A stretch of DNA of 64,000 nucleotides from Pseudomonadota bacterium (GTDB taxonomy: Bacteria; Pseudomonadota; Alphaproteobacteria; Sphingomonadales; Sphingomonadaceae): the NCBI GenBank assembly GCA_023423655.1, contig JAFAFE010000005.1:248001-312000 (forward strand), in the 5' to 3' direction. Both the position numbers and the translations under genes were made by a program. This document shows, piece after piece, positions 11,961 to 21,777 of the stretch; positions within the stretch are counted from its first letter, which is position 1, and each line of letters starts with the position of its first letter. Under the pieces are notes generated by a model. It saw only the letters and a list, made by a program, of their open reading frames with translations. It did no database searches and was not told the DNA's origin.

Positions 11961-13370
11961 CTACCAATCATAGGCCTTGGGCAACGCGCCCTCAGTGGGA
12001 TTACGGTAGCGGTCACGCAGGCGTTGCTGGCGGGTTTGCAAGGGTTGCTCGACGCCGTCGATAAACACTTTCTCCGCATGGCTCGACAGTTCTAGCGGGT
12101 CGCCGCTCCAGATGACAACGTCACCCACCGCGCCGCCTTTGAGCACGCCAAGCTGGCCCGTCATGCCCACCGCTTCGGCAGGGCCAGAGCTGATTGTGGC
12201 AAAGGCCTGATCCCAGCTTAGCCCGCTCGCCCCCGGCACGCGCGTCAACGCGACCAGATTGCCCGCATATTGGGTGGTATAGTTCATGCGCAGCGTTTCT
12301 TCATCGTCAATCTGGCCGATGGCGACCTTGACACCCGCCGCGCGCATCCGCCCGATATTGGACTGGGTTGCCCCGCGCGCTTCAAAATCATCGGGCAAGT
12401 CCCGCACCGCGCTCGCGATGACAGGGGTTCCCGCCGCCGCGATTTCGCGCGCGACGCGCCAGCCTTCGCTCGCGCCGACCAAAGTCATTTTGATCGCCGG
12501 AAACTCCTGTTTCAAGCGCAGCACCTGCAGTATGTCATTGGCCGCATTGACCTTGACCATGAGACGCTGGTTGCCATTGATAACCTGCCCCAAGGCTTCG
12601 GCGTCGGCGCGCAATAACAGACTGTCTTTCGAGCGCCCGTCATAAGCGGCAGGATTGCGCGCATAATCGCGCGCTTCCTGTAGCATCGCGCGGAAGGTGA
12701 GGAAGGTTGCCGAACGGCTCCCCCCTGCCTTGCGCGCACCGCTTTCGCCAAATTCGACATATTGGAATGCGCGCGGGCGGGTCAGCATATTATTATCATT
12801 GCCAAGGTCGACAACCGCGCCTTGGCCCGAAAATAATCCGCTCGAACTGCCGGGGAAAACCAGCGCGCGGGTAATCCCGGCACTGCGCGCATAAGGCACC
12901 GGAATACCGAACGGGCTGAGCGCAGGCGATACATCAATCGCGGCGGTGAAGGGAGAGCGCGGGGCGCTCATATCATTGACCTGACTGACCGCCTCGACCT
13001 CCATAAGCCCGATACGGCTAAAGCCCGCGACAATGCCCGGCGTCACCCATTTGCCGCTGGCGTCCACTACCGGAATACCGGCAGGCGCACCGCCTTGCGT
13101 AACCGAGGCGACTTTGCCCCCGCGCACGATAACGGTTGCCCCTTCCAAGGGCGCGGAGCCATCGCCGATGATGACCTTGCCGCCGGTGATGGCAACGTCT
13201 TGGGCGAGGGCGGGGGTGGTGAAGAATGTTAGGCCAGCCAAACACACCGCTAGCCCTGAGCCTGACGAAGGGCGGGCCGAAGCATTGCGCCAAGCGGATG
13301 GGCGTGCTTCGACAAGCTCAGCACTAACGGTGTATTTCGAGCGCGCGAAACGTGAAAACAGCATCCTCAT
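11961..13370 (-). CDS. Amidohydrolase-fold protein lacking visible metal ligands
   Basis: 469 aa, homologous along its length to the adjacent amidohydrolase (13367-14767) but without the metal-binding residues: HSH in DIHSHLG of the neighbour is here VTPGIVAGFSRIG, and the NHCYRADE, FHHAVEA and HSDDQ positions show no His or Asp. The N terminus carries an inserted repeat (13254-13330) that adds about 25 residues before the hydrophobic core LAVCLAGLTFFTTPALAQ of the signal peptide. Its ATG at 13370 overlaps the upstream stop. Likely a periplasmic pseudoenzyme partner of the neighbour; substrate unknown. Confidence 0.82.
   Translation of the reverse strand: MRMLFSRFARSKYTVSAELVEARPSAWRNASARPSSGSGLAVCLAGLTFFTTPALAQDVAITGGKVIIGDGSAPLEGATVIVRGGKVASVTQGGAPAGIPVVDASGKWVTPGIVAGFSRIGLMEVEAVSQVNDMSAPRSPFTAAIDVSPALSPFGIPVPYARSAGITRALVFPGSSSGLFSGQGAVVDLGNDNNMLTRPRAFQYVEFGESGARKAGGSRSATFLTFRAMLQEARDYARNPAAYDGRSKDSLLLRADAEALGQVINGNQRLMVKVNAANDILQVLRLKQEFPAIKMTLVGASEGWRVAREIAAAGTPVIASAVRDLPDDFEARGATQSNIGRMRAAGVKVAIGQIDDEETLRMNYTTQYAGNLVALTRVPGASGLSWDQAFATISSGPAEAVGMTGQLGVLKGGAVGDVVIWSGDPLELSSHAEKVFIDGVEQPLQTRQQRLRDRYRNPTEGALPKAYDW
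13254..13330. repeat. Dispersed palindromic repeat inside the signal-peptide coding region
   Basis: Reads CCCTGAGCCTGACGAAGGGC ... GTGCTTCGACAAGCTCAGCA CTAACGG, the form of a common intergenic palindromic repeat of sphingomonads. Here it lies within the 5' coding part of the 11961-13370 gene and stays in frame. Confidence 0.65.
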
Positions 13371-14767
13371 TTCACATCTCCTTCACCCGGTTGGCCCAGC
13401 TCAAAGTCCGTCACCGGACGGCGTTTGGGATCCGCGCTGTCGAACAGCAATGCGCCATCGACCCACACCCGTTCGGGGCGCGAATAGACGCTGAACGGGT
13501 TGCCGTTCCACAAAACGACATCGGCCATTTTGCCCGCTTTCAAGCTGCCGACCTTATCGAGAATACCAAGCGCCTTGGCCGGATTATAAGTGAGCCAGCG
13601 GATGGCGGTCGCATCGCTGATCGTCATCCCCATGCGGCGGCCATTATTGAGCGCCTTCGACGCTTCCTGGTTAAGCCGCTGGATCTGGTTCTGATCGTCC
13701 GAATGGATGATGGTGCAAGTGCCCGCATTTTGCAGAAGTGCGGCATTTTCCGGAATACCGTCATAGCTTTCCATCTTGAAGCCCCACCAATCGGCCCACA
13801 CCACCGCGCAGACATCATTGTCTTTCAGAAGGTCGGCGATTTTATAGGCTTCAACCGCATGGTGGAACGCGGTCACCTTATAGCCGAACTCCTTGGCCAT
13901 ATCGATGACGTTGGCCATTTCATCGGCGCGGTAGCAATGGTTCTGCACCAATATTTCGCCGTCCAACACCCCGACCAAGGTTTCCATGCCTAGGTCGCGC
14001 GCACCGGTGCCGCCTTTCTTCTTATATTCGGCAGCCTTCGCCCAAGTCTGGCGATCGAGCGCGATATTGCCCATGCGGGTGGAGGGCATCCGGCCCTTGG
14101 AACCATAGACACGCTTGGGATTTTCGCCGCACGCCATTTTGAGCGTGTAGGGCGCGCCGGGGAATTTCATCCCCTGCTGGGTACGCGCGGGTACATTTTT
14201 GAGGATAACCCCGCGTCCACCCATGAGGTTCGCGGACCCCGGCAAGACTTCCAATGTCGTAACGCCGCCATTGGCAAGCGCGCGGGTGAAGCCGGGATCT
14301 TGCGGCCAGACACTATGTTCGGCCCACACCTCGGCGGTAATCGGGCCGGTGATTTCATTGCCATCGGAATGGGCGTCGACGCCGGGCGAAGGATAGTCGC
14401 CCAAATGGCTGTGAATGTCGATAATGCCGGGGGTCACATATTTGCCCGTGCCGTCGATAATGGTCGTGCCTTCGGGAATAGCGGTCGACGCATCGCCCAC
14501 GGCCGTCACCTTGCCGTCTGCGAAAAAGACGGTGCCATTGTCGATCTGGTTGCCCTCACCGTCCAAAATGGTCGCGCCGCGAATAGCGGTCGGCGTGCCG
14601 GGATAGGGCTTATAGGTTGAAGGAAAAGGATTTTTATCGAGAGCCGTTTTGGACGTGCTTGCCGTCTCTGTCCCGCTCTTGGTCCCCGTTGTCGCACAGG
14701 CCGAAAGCGCCAAACCCGCCACCGACACAAAAAGGAGGGCCGGAGCCCTCCCAGTTTTCATAGTCAT
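13367..14767 (-). CDS. Amidohydrolase family lipoprotein
   Basis: 466 aa with a lipoprotein signal (LFVSVAGLALSACATTG, lipobox LSAC). The TIM-barrel metal sites are intact: HSH in PGIIDIHSHLGDY, His in ILVQNHCYRADEM, His in VTAFHHAVEAYK, and Asp/His in CTIIHSDDQ. Similar to imidazolonepropionase-like exported amidohydrolases, possibly cleaving dipeptides or cyclic amides. Its stop overlaps the start of the degenerate paralogue by 4 bp, so the active and inactive members are translationally coupled. A peptide transporter gene lies downstream on the same strand. Confidence 0.9.
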   Translation of the reverse strand: MTMKTGRAPALLFVSVAGLALSACATTGTKSGTETASTSKTALDKNPFPSTYKPYPGTPTAIRGATILDGEGNQIDNGTVFFADGKVTAVGDASTAIPEGTTIIDGTGKYVTPGIIDIHSHLGDYPSPGVDAHSDGNEITGPITAEVWAEHSVWPQDPGFTRALANGGVTTLEVLPGSANLMGGRGVILKNVPARTQQGMKFPGAPYTLKMACGENPKRVYGSKGRMPSTRMGNIALDRQTWAKAAEYKKKGGTGARDLGMETLVGVLDGEILVQNHCYRADEMANVIDMAKEFGYKVTAFHHAVEAYKIADLLKDNDVCAVVWADWWGFKMESYDGIPENAALLQNAGTCTIIHSDDQNQIQRLNQEASKALNNGRRMGMTISDATAIRWLTYNPAKALGILDKVGSLKAGKMADVVLWNGNPFSVYSRPERVWVDGALLFDSADPKRRPVTDFELGQPGEGDVK

Positions 14768-14769
14768 GA

Positions 14770-16344
14770 TTATAATGTCTCCGTCCGTGTATTTACGCCC
14801 GCCGCTTGCGGCTCAGCCAGTTCGGCCTGTCCGGCAAGGTCGTCATTGTCCCGCAACGTATCGAGATGCATCAGCTTCTTGATGAGCGGCGAAATGAACA
14901 ACAGGACAATCCCGATACCAATCGCATACCAGCCGACGGTGGTGTAAACGCTCAATACCAGCGCCTTGCCTGCGCCTTCGCCTTCAAGCCCTTCCCCGCC
15001 TGCGGCTGCCGAGATCAGACCGGCGGCAAAGTTGCCGGTGGCCGATGCAAAGAACCAGCTCCCCATGATGAGCGATGCCATATGCGCAGGAGCCAAGCGG
15101 TTCATCGCCGACAGGCCCACTGGCGACAGGCACAATTCACCGGTCGTGTGGAGGAGATAGATGAGGAAGATGAACAATACCGGCACCGCCGCCGTCGCGC
15201 CAGCCGCTTGCGCGCCCCACACGAGAACGAGAAAGCCGAGGCCGACCTGCACCACCGCAAGGCCGAATTTGAACGGGGCCGACGGCTCCGCATTGCGGCG
15301 GCCAAGCAAGGTCCAGAACCATGCAAATACCGGCGCAAGCAGGAAGATATAGGCCGCGTTCAGCGACTGGAAGGTCGATGCGGGAATTTCCGCGCCAAAA
15401 ATGGTGCGGTCCACATGACGGTCGGTGAACAGGCTGAGCGAGTTACCGGCTTGTTCAAACAGCGCCCAGAAGACGATGGAAGCGACAATCAGGAACATCG
15501 CCGCGAAAATGCGGTTGCGATCTTCTGACGGCAGTTTGACCACCGCTGTTGCCAGCACATAAAGGACCAGCGCGCCGCCGAATACACCGAGCAAGGTGCC
15601 GACAACCGCTTGGTTCTGCACCATCCACCAACAAACAGCCACCGCGCCAAGACCTGCGACATAGAGACCCCATTCGGTGCCTTTGGCGAGCGGTGCGGGC
15701 GGCTCGCCGCGGCCGAGCAGCAAGGGCTTGCCCCACATGAACACCACAAGGCCGAGCAACATGCCGATGCCCGCAAGGCCGAAACCGTAGGACCAGCCAT
15801 AGGTTTCCCCGATATAGCCGCACAGCAGCGAACCGAAGAAGGCCCCAAGGTTAATCCCCATATAGAAGATAGTATAAGCCGGATCGCGGCGCTTGTCGGT
15901 GCGCGGGTAAAGTTGGCCCACAATCACGGAGATATTGGCCTTGAGGAAGCCTGACCCCACGATAATGAAAGCGAGCGCGAGCCAGAATATATTGAGCGCC
16001 GCCGCTCCTTGTCCGCCATCGCCTTCAAAGCCCATAAGGAAGTGGCCGAAGGTCAGCAGGACCGCGCCATAAAGCACGGCTTTGCGTTGCCCTAACCATT
16101 TATCGGCTAGATAGCCGCCCAACACCGGCGTAATATAGACCAGCGCGGTATAAGCCCCATAGATGATCCCGGACTTTTCATCCGAAAACAGCCAATGTTT
16201 GGTAAGGTAGAAAATGAGCAGCGCGCGCATCCCGTAATAGGAAAAACGCTCCCACATTTCCGCGAAAAACAGTACGAACAGCCCTTTGGGATGCCCTAAG
16301 ATGGTCCCCGCGGAATCTCCATCGGGTAAAGTTGCAGTCGTCAT
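14770..16344 (-). CDS. POT-family proton-dependent oligopeptide transporter
   Basis: 524 aa from MTTATLPDGDSAGT at 16344; an ATG at 16404 would add a tail not typical of the family. The family motif EMWERFSYYGMRALL (ExxERFxYYG) is near residue 30, with about 14 hydrophobic segments. Takes up di- and tripeptides with protons. It lies 2 bp from the amidohydrolase on the same strand, which suggests a peptide-scavenging operon. A related gene would have FYxxINxGS; here GINLGAFFGSLLCGYIGE is seen. Confidence 0.92.
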   Translation of the reverse strand: MTTATLPDGDSAGTILGHPKGLFVLFFAEMWERFSYYGMRALLIFYLTKHWLFSDEKSGIIYGAYTALVYITPVLGGYLADKWLGQRKAVLYGAVLLTFGHFLMGFEGDGGQGAAALNIFWLALAFIIVGSGFLKANISVIVGQLYPRTDKRRDPAYTIFYMGINLGAFFGSLLCGYIGETYGWSYGFGLAGIGMLLGLVVFMWGKPLLLGRGEPPAPLAKGTEWGLYVAGLGAVAVCWWMVQNQAVVGTLLGVFGGALVLYVLATAVVKLPSEDRNRIFAAMFLIVASIVFWALFEQAGNSLSLFTDRHVDRTIFGAEIPASTFQSLNAAYIFLLAPVFAWFWTLLGRRNAEPSAPFKFGLAVVQVGLGFLVLVWGAQAAGATAAVPVLFIFLIYLLHTTGELCLSPVGLSAMNRLAPAHMASLIMGSWFFASATGNFAAGLISAAAGGEGLEGEGAGKALVLSVYTTVGWYAIGIGIVLLFISPLIKKLMHLDTLRDNDDLAGQAELAEPQAAGVNTRTETL

Positions 16345-16477
16345 TGGGCAAAACCCTTCATTATTTTCATACGCCCTTCCCCTCCCTGGGGGTGATGGTC
16401 GCAAACCCTAGCGAAAAAATTGCGCGTGTGAAGAAGATTGTTGCGTTTGTGACCGGTTTCCTGTCCACACAGGCTCC

Positions 16478-17059
16478 ATGTTTAATGATCAAAGCTCGCT
16501 TCTCGCCTATCTCCACAGCCGCCGTTCGGGTCGCCCGCGCGAGATGGTGGCCCCCGGCCCCGATGCCGCGCAACTGCACCAAATCCTTGAAGCAGCCTTG
16601 CGCACGCCCGATCATGGCAAGCTTGCGCCTTGGCGTTTCGTCATCGTGCCGGACGATAAGCGCGACGCGCTCTCGGCATTGCTGACCGACGCCTATCTTA
16701 AGGAAAAGCCCGATGCGGGGCGGCTCGAACTGGAAGCGATGGATAATTTCGCGCGGCAGGCCCCGACGCTTATCGTCGCCCTGTTCACCCCCGTCCAGCC
16801 TAGCAAAATCCCGCTTTGGGAGCAGGAATTGAGCATGGGGGCGGCGTGCATGAACCTGCTTCACGGCGCCCATGCCCTAGGTTTTACCGGCGGCTGGATT
16901 ACCGGCTGGCCCGCGTTCAACCGCGATGTTGCCCAAGGCTTTGGTGCAGGCGCGGATGACAAGATTGCCGGTTTCCTTTATATAGGCACTCCGGCACGCG
17001 ATCTGGAAGAACGCCCGCGCCCCGCTTTTGACGATATTGTGCGCGTGTGGAACGGCTGA
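16478..17059 (+). CDS. Nitroreductase-family oxidoreductase (YdjA-like)
   Basis: 193 aa FMN-dependent flavoprotein. RRSGRPREMVAPGP at the N terminus supplies phosphate contacts, AALRTPDHGKLAPWRFV is the typical YdjA-type substitution of the SPSxxNxQPW motif, and GAACMNLLHGAHALGFTGGWITGW forms the dimer/flavin segment. Substrate unknown. Divergent from the peptide transporter. Confidence 0.87.
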   Translation: MFNDQSSLLAYLHSRRSGRPREMVAPGPDAAQLHQILEAALRTPDHGKLAPWRFVIVPDDKRDALSALLTDAYLKEKPDAGRLELEAMDNFARQAPTLIVALFTPVQPSKIPLWEQELSMGAACMNLLHGAHALGFTGGWITGWPAFNRDVAQGFGAGADDKIAGFLYIGTPARDLEERPRPAFDDIVRVWNG

Positions 17060-17091
17060 CCGGACAAATAATTATTGCCGCCCCATCGAGG

Positions 17092-17115
17092 ATATTCAGT
17101 TAATATACTGAATAT
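17092..17115. promoter_or_regulatory. Perfect inverted repeat upstream of a Crp/Fnr regulator
   Basis: ATATTCAGT-6-ACTGAATAT, a perfect 9-6-9 inverted repeat in an AT-rich promoter region 100 bp before the Crp/Fnr-family gene. A possible operator. A weak FNR-like sequence TTAACTTCAATCAA follows at 17152-17165. Confidence 0.45.
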
Positions 17116-17216
17116 TAACCATAAATACGCTTGCGCAAAAGATAAGACAACTTAACTTCAATCAATAGCGCGGCGGCAATTTTACATTTAATCGCGTCTT
17201 GAACGATGCGCCGCAA

Positions 17217-17987
17217 ATGCTTCATGAAAACAATGTGGTCGACTCAGAACAAAAGGATAAACGGACCGTGCGCAGCAAAGATTTTCTCAAAGGGCGTCGG
17301 CGCGAAGAACTTTCCGCCGAAGAATTGCGCGCTGTGGAGGACTTGATCTCCGAGGTGCGGACCGTCCCTGCCCGCCATAATATGATTGTTGCCGGGGAGC
17401 CGGTCGATTTCAGCACGCTTTTGTTGGAAGGCACGATGTGCCGTTACATGGATGACCGGCAAGGGATGCGGCAATTGGTCGCGTTGCAGGTGCCGGGTGA
17501 TTTCGTCGATCTCCACGCCTTCCCGCTCAAATATCTTGACCATGATGTCGCGACCATCACCGAATGTCAGGTCGCGATCGTCCCGCACAGCGCGCTCGAG
17601 CGCATCATGGAAAAATTTCCGCATCTTGCGCGGATGCTGTGGTTTTCGACGTTGCTCGATGCAGCGATGCACCGCGAATGGATTTTCCGGCTGGGCCGCC
17701 TTGATGCCGCAGGCCGCATCGCGCATTTTTTTGCAGAAATTAATGTGCGGCTCCATCTGGTCGGGCGCAGCGACGGCAACAGCTTCACTTTGCCGATTAC
17801 CCAGAATGACCTTGCCGAAGCGTTGGGCATGACCACCGTGCATGTGAACCGCGTGCTGCGTGATTTGCGCGAACAGGGCGTGATGACCTTCCGCGGCGGC
17901 TTGGTCAAAATCGACGATGTCGAGCGACTCCACCGCATCGCCGAATTTGAATCGCGCTATCTGTTCACCGACACGGCGGCCATCTGA
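17217..17987 (+). CDS. Crp/Fnr-family transcriptional regulator without N-terminal cysteines
   Basis: 256 aa from the ATG at 17217; a TTG at 17199 would add six residues. A cyclic-nucleotide-binding-like beta roll covers about residues 45-160 (VALQVPGDFVDLHAF) and a winged helix-turn-helix covers about 180-240 (LPITQNDLAEALGMTTVHVNRVLRDL). There are no N-terminal cysteines and no obvious [4Fe-4S] site, unlike the next gene. This resembles the Crp/Fnr group of alphaproteobacteria often near respiratory or stress genes. Effector unknown. Confidence 0.87.
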   Translation: MLHENNVVDSEQKDKRTVRSKDFLKGRRREELSAEELRAVEDLISEVRTVPARHNMIVAGEPVDFSTLLLEGTMCRYMDDRQGMRQLVALQVPGDFVDLHAFPLKYLDHDVATITECQVAIVPHSALERIMEKFPHLARMLWFSTLLDAAMHREWIFRLGRLDAAGRIAHFFAEINVRLHLVGRSDGNSFTLPITQNDLAEALGMTTVHVNRVLRDLREQGVMTFRGGLVKIDDVERLHRIAEFESRYLFTDTAAI

Positions 17988-18142
17988 CAAAGGCGGCTTA
18001 GGGGCAAAAGCTGCGCGGGCACTCTGCGTTGATGTGCCTGCGCAATTGCCGTTTCATGCCATAGGCTTCGGGCAGGAAAATTGTCCGGAACAATAATGGC
18101 TGTAACATTGTCACTTGTTGAAATGTTGCTATAAGCACGCGC

Positions 18143-18850
18143 GTGAACAGTTGCGACACTTGTGTGGTGCGGAACCGCGCCATTTGCGCCAGCCTCGATG
18201 CCAAGGAGCTGGAAGCGTTGAACCAGTTGGGGAGACGCCAGAAAGTCGCGCGCGGACAAACCATCATGTGGGAAGGCGACGAATCTTTGGTCGTCGCTAA
18301 TGTGGTCGAAGGCGTCCTCAAATTATCGACGACTTTGGGCGACGGGCGCGAGCAGATTGTCGGGCTTGTCTATCCGTCGGATTTTATCGGCCATCCGTTC
18401 GGCCAGCATAGCCATCATAGCGTGACCGCACTCACCGATGCGCGCGTGTGCGTGTTTCCGCGCAAAAGCTTTGACAATTTCGCGCGCGAGCATCCCGACC
18501 TTGAACATAAGCTGCTCCAGCGCACCCTGACCGAACTCGACCGCGCGCGCCACCGGATGCTGCTTTTGGGGCGCAAGACCGCATCGGAAAAAATCGCCTC
18601 CTTCCTGATCGAAATGGCCGAGCGGCTCGCCCCGCAAGCCTGTGGCCCGCAAGCGACCACCGTCACCGCCGATTTTGAACTGCCTTTCGGGCGCCAGCAG
18701 GTCGCGGACATTTTAGGCCTCACCATCGAAACGGTGAGCCGCCAATTGACCGCGATGAAGCAGGCCGGAATTATCGACATTCCCGACCGCCGCCGCATCA
18801 TCATTGCCGATATGGATGCGCTGGCCGCGCTGACCGGCAATAGCGATTAA
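18143..18850 (+). CDS. fnrL: FnrL-type oxygen-sensing regulator
   Basis: 235 aa from a GTG at 18143 (MNSCDTCVVRNRAIC). Cys4, Cys7 and Cys15 plus the internal Cys103 fit ligands of an oxygen-labile [4Fe-4S] cluster. The C-terminal helix-turn-helix reads FGRQQVADILGLTIETVSRQL, with E-xxSR contacts of FNR-type boxes. It sits directly before the cbb3 operon, which has a TTGAC-N4-ATCAA box, so it probably activates that operon and hemN under low oxygen. Confidence 0.9.
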   Translation: MNSCDTCVVRNRAICASLDAKELEALNQLGRRQKVARGQTIMWEGDESLVVANVVEGVLKLSTTLGDGREQIVGLVYPSDFIGHPFGQHSHHSVTALTDARVCVFPRKSFDNFAREHPDLEHKLLQRTLTELDRARHRMLLLGRKTASEKIASFLIEMAERLAPQACGPQATTVTADFELPFGRQQVADILGLTIETVSRQLTAMKQAGIIDIPDRRRIIIADMDALAALTGNSD

Positions 18851-18940
18851 AGTCGGGGCCTTACGTGCGCGTGCGTTCCCGCGCATAACCCCACCTTTTC
18901 TCCCGTAAATTCCGGATAGTTAGCCGCCATCCGGCGATAT

Positions 18941-18954
18941 TTGACCTGAATCAA
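18941..18954 (+). promoter_or_regulatory. FNR-type box upstream of ccoN
   Basis: TTGACCTGAATCAA differs from TTGATNNNNATCAA at one position. It is centred about 114 bp before ccoN and sits directly downstream of fnrL. Confidence 0.8.
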
Positions 18955-19061
18955 TGATTCCCCTCCGGCGGGGGTCCACGGCCATTCCCGATATATGTTC
19001 GTTACGTGCGACTGCGGCGTCTTACCGACCGGTCAGCCGACGCTAGAGTCAGGGAGTATCC

Positions 19062-20720
19062 ATGGAAAATGTCGTGATGAAGGCGGGGGGATGGTTCGTC
19101 CTCGCCATATTCGCCTGGTTTGCGGCGGCAATGGCGGTTGATACGCCCTTTGCCGTCCATATGGCCATTTTCGGCATCGCTGCGCTTCTGACTCTGTGGA
19201 TTACCATCAGCAGCAAGGATTATTCGGCGGTGGCGCGCGGTATTTTGAAAATGCCGCTCGACGAAACGCGCTATGATGATGACCTCATCCGCTGGGGCGT
19301 CATTGCGACAATTTTCTGGGGCATTGCCGGTTTCCTTGTCGGGGTGCTGATTGCAAGCCAGCTTGCCTTCCCCGCGCTCAACTTCGGGATGGATTTCACC
19401 AGTTTCGGGCGGCTGCGCCCCTTGCATACCTCTGCGGTGATTTTCGCGTTCGGGGGCAATGCGCTGATCGCGACAAGCTTTTATGTCGTGCAGCGCACCT
19501 CGCGCGCGCGCCTCGCTTTCCCCGGCCTCGCGAAATTCGTCTTCTGGGGTTACCAGCTTTTCATCGTCTTGGCCGCGACCGGCTATCTGATGGGCGTCAC
19601 CCAGAGTAAGGAATATGCCGAACCGGAATGGCATGTCGACCTGTGGCTCACCATAGTATGGGTTGCCTATTTCGTAGTGTTCGTCGGCACGCTCGCCAAG
19701 CGCAAAGAGCCGCATATCTATGTGGCGAATTGGTTCTATCTGTCGTTCATCATTACGATTGCGATGCTCCACATCGTCAACAATCTGGCGATTCCGGTCA
19801 CGGTGTTTGGCTCGAAAAGCTATATGGTCATGTCGGGTGTGCAGGATGCGCTGACCCAATGGTGGTATGGCCACAACGCGGTCGCCTTCTTTCTGACTGT
19901 GCCGTTCCTCGCGATGATGTATTATTTCATCCCGAAACAGGCGGAGCGTCCGGTGTATAGCTATCGCCTGTCGATCATCCACTTCTGGACGCTCATTTTC
20001 CTCTATATCTGGGCGGGGCCGCACCACCTTCACTATACCGCCCTCCCCGACTGGGCGCAGACGTTGGGCATGGTCTTCTCGGTCGTTCTGTGGATGCCGA
20101 GCTGGGGCGGGATGATTAACGGCCTCATGACCTTGAACGGGGCGTGGGATAAAATCCGCACCGATCCGATTATCCGCATGATGGTCGCCGCGCTCGCTTT
20201 CTATGGCATGGCAACCTTTGAAGGGCCGATGCTGTCGATCAAGGCGGTCAACTCGCTGTCCCACTATACCGACTGGACCGTCGGCCACGTCCATGCAGGT
20301 GCGTTGGGCTGGAACGGGCTTATCACCTTTGCGGCCATTTATTATCTGGTGCCGCGCCTGTGGGGTCGCCCGCGTATGTATTCGATGCGCATGATCAACT
20401 GGCACTTCTGGTGCGCGATGCTCGGCATCATGATCTATGCCGCCTCGATGTGGGTGGCGGGCATCGCCCAAGGGCTGATGTGGCGCGAATATGGGGCGGA
20501 CGGCTATCTGGTTTACGCGTTCAGCGAAACCGTGGCGCAGATGCATCCTTATTATGTCGCCCGCGCCGTAGGCGGTGGCCTCTATCTCATCGGCGGTGCG
20601 ATCATGGTCTATAATGTCACGATGACCTTGCGCGGCAAGCTGCGCGAAGAAGCGCCGATGACCGAAACGCCGCATAACGAGGCCGCCGACCGTCCGCTGG
20701 TCGCCGTCCCCGCAGAATAA
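19062..20720 (+). CDS. ccoN: cbb3-type cytochrome c oxidase subunit I
   Basis: 552 aa catalytic heme-copper subunit that reduces O2 with high affinity. About 14 membrane helices; metal ligands are in [43 protein letters not shown] and [11 protein letters not shown]. The length is slightly above the common 480 or so because of an N-terminal pair of helices. First gene of ccoNOQP, preceded by an FNR-type box. Confidence 0.97.
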   Translation: MENVVMKAGGWFVLAIFAWFAAAMAVDTPFAVHMAIFGIAALLTLWITISSKDYSAVARGILKMPLDETRYDDDLIRWGVIATIFWGIAGFLVGVLIASQLAFPALNFGMDFTSFGRLRPLHTSAVIFAFGGNALIATSFYVVQRTSRARLAFPGLAKFVFWGYQLFIVLAATGYLMGVTQSKEYAEPEWHVDLWLTIVWVAYFVVFVGTLAKRKEPHIYVANWFYLSFIITIAMLHIVNNLAIPVTVFGSKSYMVMSGVQDALTQWWYGHNAVAFFLTVPFLAMMYYFIPKQAERPVYSYRLSIIHFWTLIFLYIWAGPHHLHYTALPDWAQTLGMVFSVVLWMPSWGGMINGLMTLNGAWDKIRTDPIIRMMVAALAFYGMATFEGPMLSIKAVNSLSHYTDWTVGHVHAGALGWNGLITFAAIYYLVPRLWGRPRMYSMRMINWHFWCAMLGIMIYAASMWVAGIAQGLMWREYGADGYLVYAFSETVAQMHPYYVARAVGGGLYLIGGAIMVYNVTMTLRGKLREEAPMTETPHNEAADRPLVAVPAE

Positions 20721-20749
20721 TCCGGTTAGAAAGATAAGGAATCCGCGCC

Positions 20750-21616
20750 ATGAATTTTGCCGGAAAACACCAGAAGCTGGAACGCAACATCACGATGCTG
20801 GGCGTGCTCGCCTTTGTCGCGGTGGCGATTGGCGGCATAGTCGAAATCGCGCCGCTCTTCTGGATCGACTCCACCATCGAGGAAGTGGAAGGGGTGCGCC
20901 CTTACACCCCGCTCGAACTTGCCGGACGCAATATCTATGTCCGCGAAGGCTGCTATAATTGCCATAGCCAGATGATCCGCCCGTTCCGCGACGAGGTCGA
21001 ACGCTATGGCCATTACAGCCTTGCCGCCGAATCCATGTATGACCGCCCGTTCCAATGGGGCTCAAAGCGCACCGGGCCTGACCTTGCGCGCGTAGGTGGC
21101 CGCTATTCGGACCAATGGCATATCGAACATTTCAAGGATCCGCGCTCGGTGGTGCCGGAATCGATTATGCCAAGCTATGCGTTCCTCCTCGAACGGGATT
21201 TGAACGCAGGCGATATGCGCAAGGATTTGAAGGCGCTCTATAATGTCGGCGATCCTTATACCGCCAAGGACATCGAGCAGGCCAATGACGATTTGCGCGC
21301 GCAGGCCAGCCCCGACACCAATCCTGCCGATTTGCAGAAACGCTATCCCAAGGCGCAGGTGCGTGATTTTGACGGCAATCCATCGCGCCTCACCGAAGCC
21401 GATGCGTTGATCGCCTATCTGCAAATGCTCGGCACGTTGGTTGATTTTGAATCGGCCAAGGGTCTGGAACAGGGCAAGGCCCGCCAGCCTGCAACCAAGA
21501 CGGTCCCGACCAAGGCCCCGGCGGCAGCGCCCGCAACTGCGCCTTCCAACGCCGCTGTGACCGCGCCGGAAGCCATGACCAATGTGGCGGTGCCCGAAGA
21601 TGGAAAGGCCCAGTGA
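20750..21616 (+). CDS. ccoO: cbb3-type cytochrome c oxidase subunit II (mono-heme)
   Basis: 288 aa. One N-terminal membrane anchor ([20 protein letters not shown]) and one heme c site, CYNCH in [17 protein letters not shown], followed by [12 protein letters not shown]. The Met ligand lies in [11 protein letters not shown]. The C terminus carries an Ala/Pro-rich tail of about 50 residues ([19 protein letters not shown]...) beyond the conserved core, which is unusual. It donates electrons from CcoP to CcoN. Confidence 0.96.
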   Translation: MNFAGKHQKLERNITMLGVLAFVAVAIGGIVEIAPLFWIDSTIEEVEGVRPYTPLELAGRNIYVREGCYNCHSQMIRPFRDEVERYGHYSLAAESMYDRPFQWGSKRTGPDLARVGGRYSDQWHIEHFKDPRSVVPESIMPSYAFLLERDLNAGDMRKDLKALYNVGDPYTAKDIEQANDDLRAQASPDTNPADLQKRYPKAQVRDFDGNPSRLTEADALIAYLQMLGTLVDFESAKGLEQGKARQPATKTVPTKAPAAAPATAPSNAAVTAPEAMTNVAVPEDGKAQ

Positions 21617-21777
21617 TGGACTATAACACATTCCGCCATTTCGCCGACAGTTGGGGGCTGGTGTTCTTAGGGGGCGTATTCCTGTGCTGTGTCGGCTGGG
21701 TGCTGCGCCCCAAAGCGCGCGATTATTATCGCGACGCCGGAAAAATCATCTTCAAAGAGGACAATAAAGATGGCTGA
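21616..21777 (+). CDS. ccoQ: cbb3 oxidase assembly/stability subunit
   Basis: 53 aa, [20 protein letters not shown] followed by one membrane helix and a basic tail (RPKARDYYRDAGKIIFKED). Typical CcoQ size and layout. Its ATG overlaps the ccoO stop (TGATG) and its stop overlaps the ccoP start, so translation is coupled. Confidence 0.92.
   Translation: MDYNTFRHFADSWGLVFLGGVFLCCVGWVLRPKARDYYRDAGKIIFKEDNKDG

Noticed and set aside
19002..20675. 557-codon minus-strand frame opposite ccoN
   Set aside because: Long shadow frame caused by GC-rich codon bias; composition is Arg/His-rich with no domain, and ccoN is certain.
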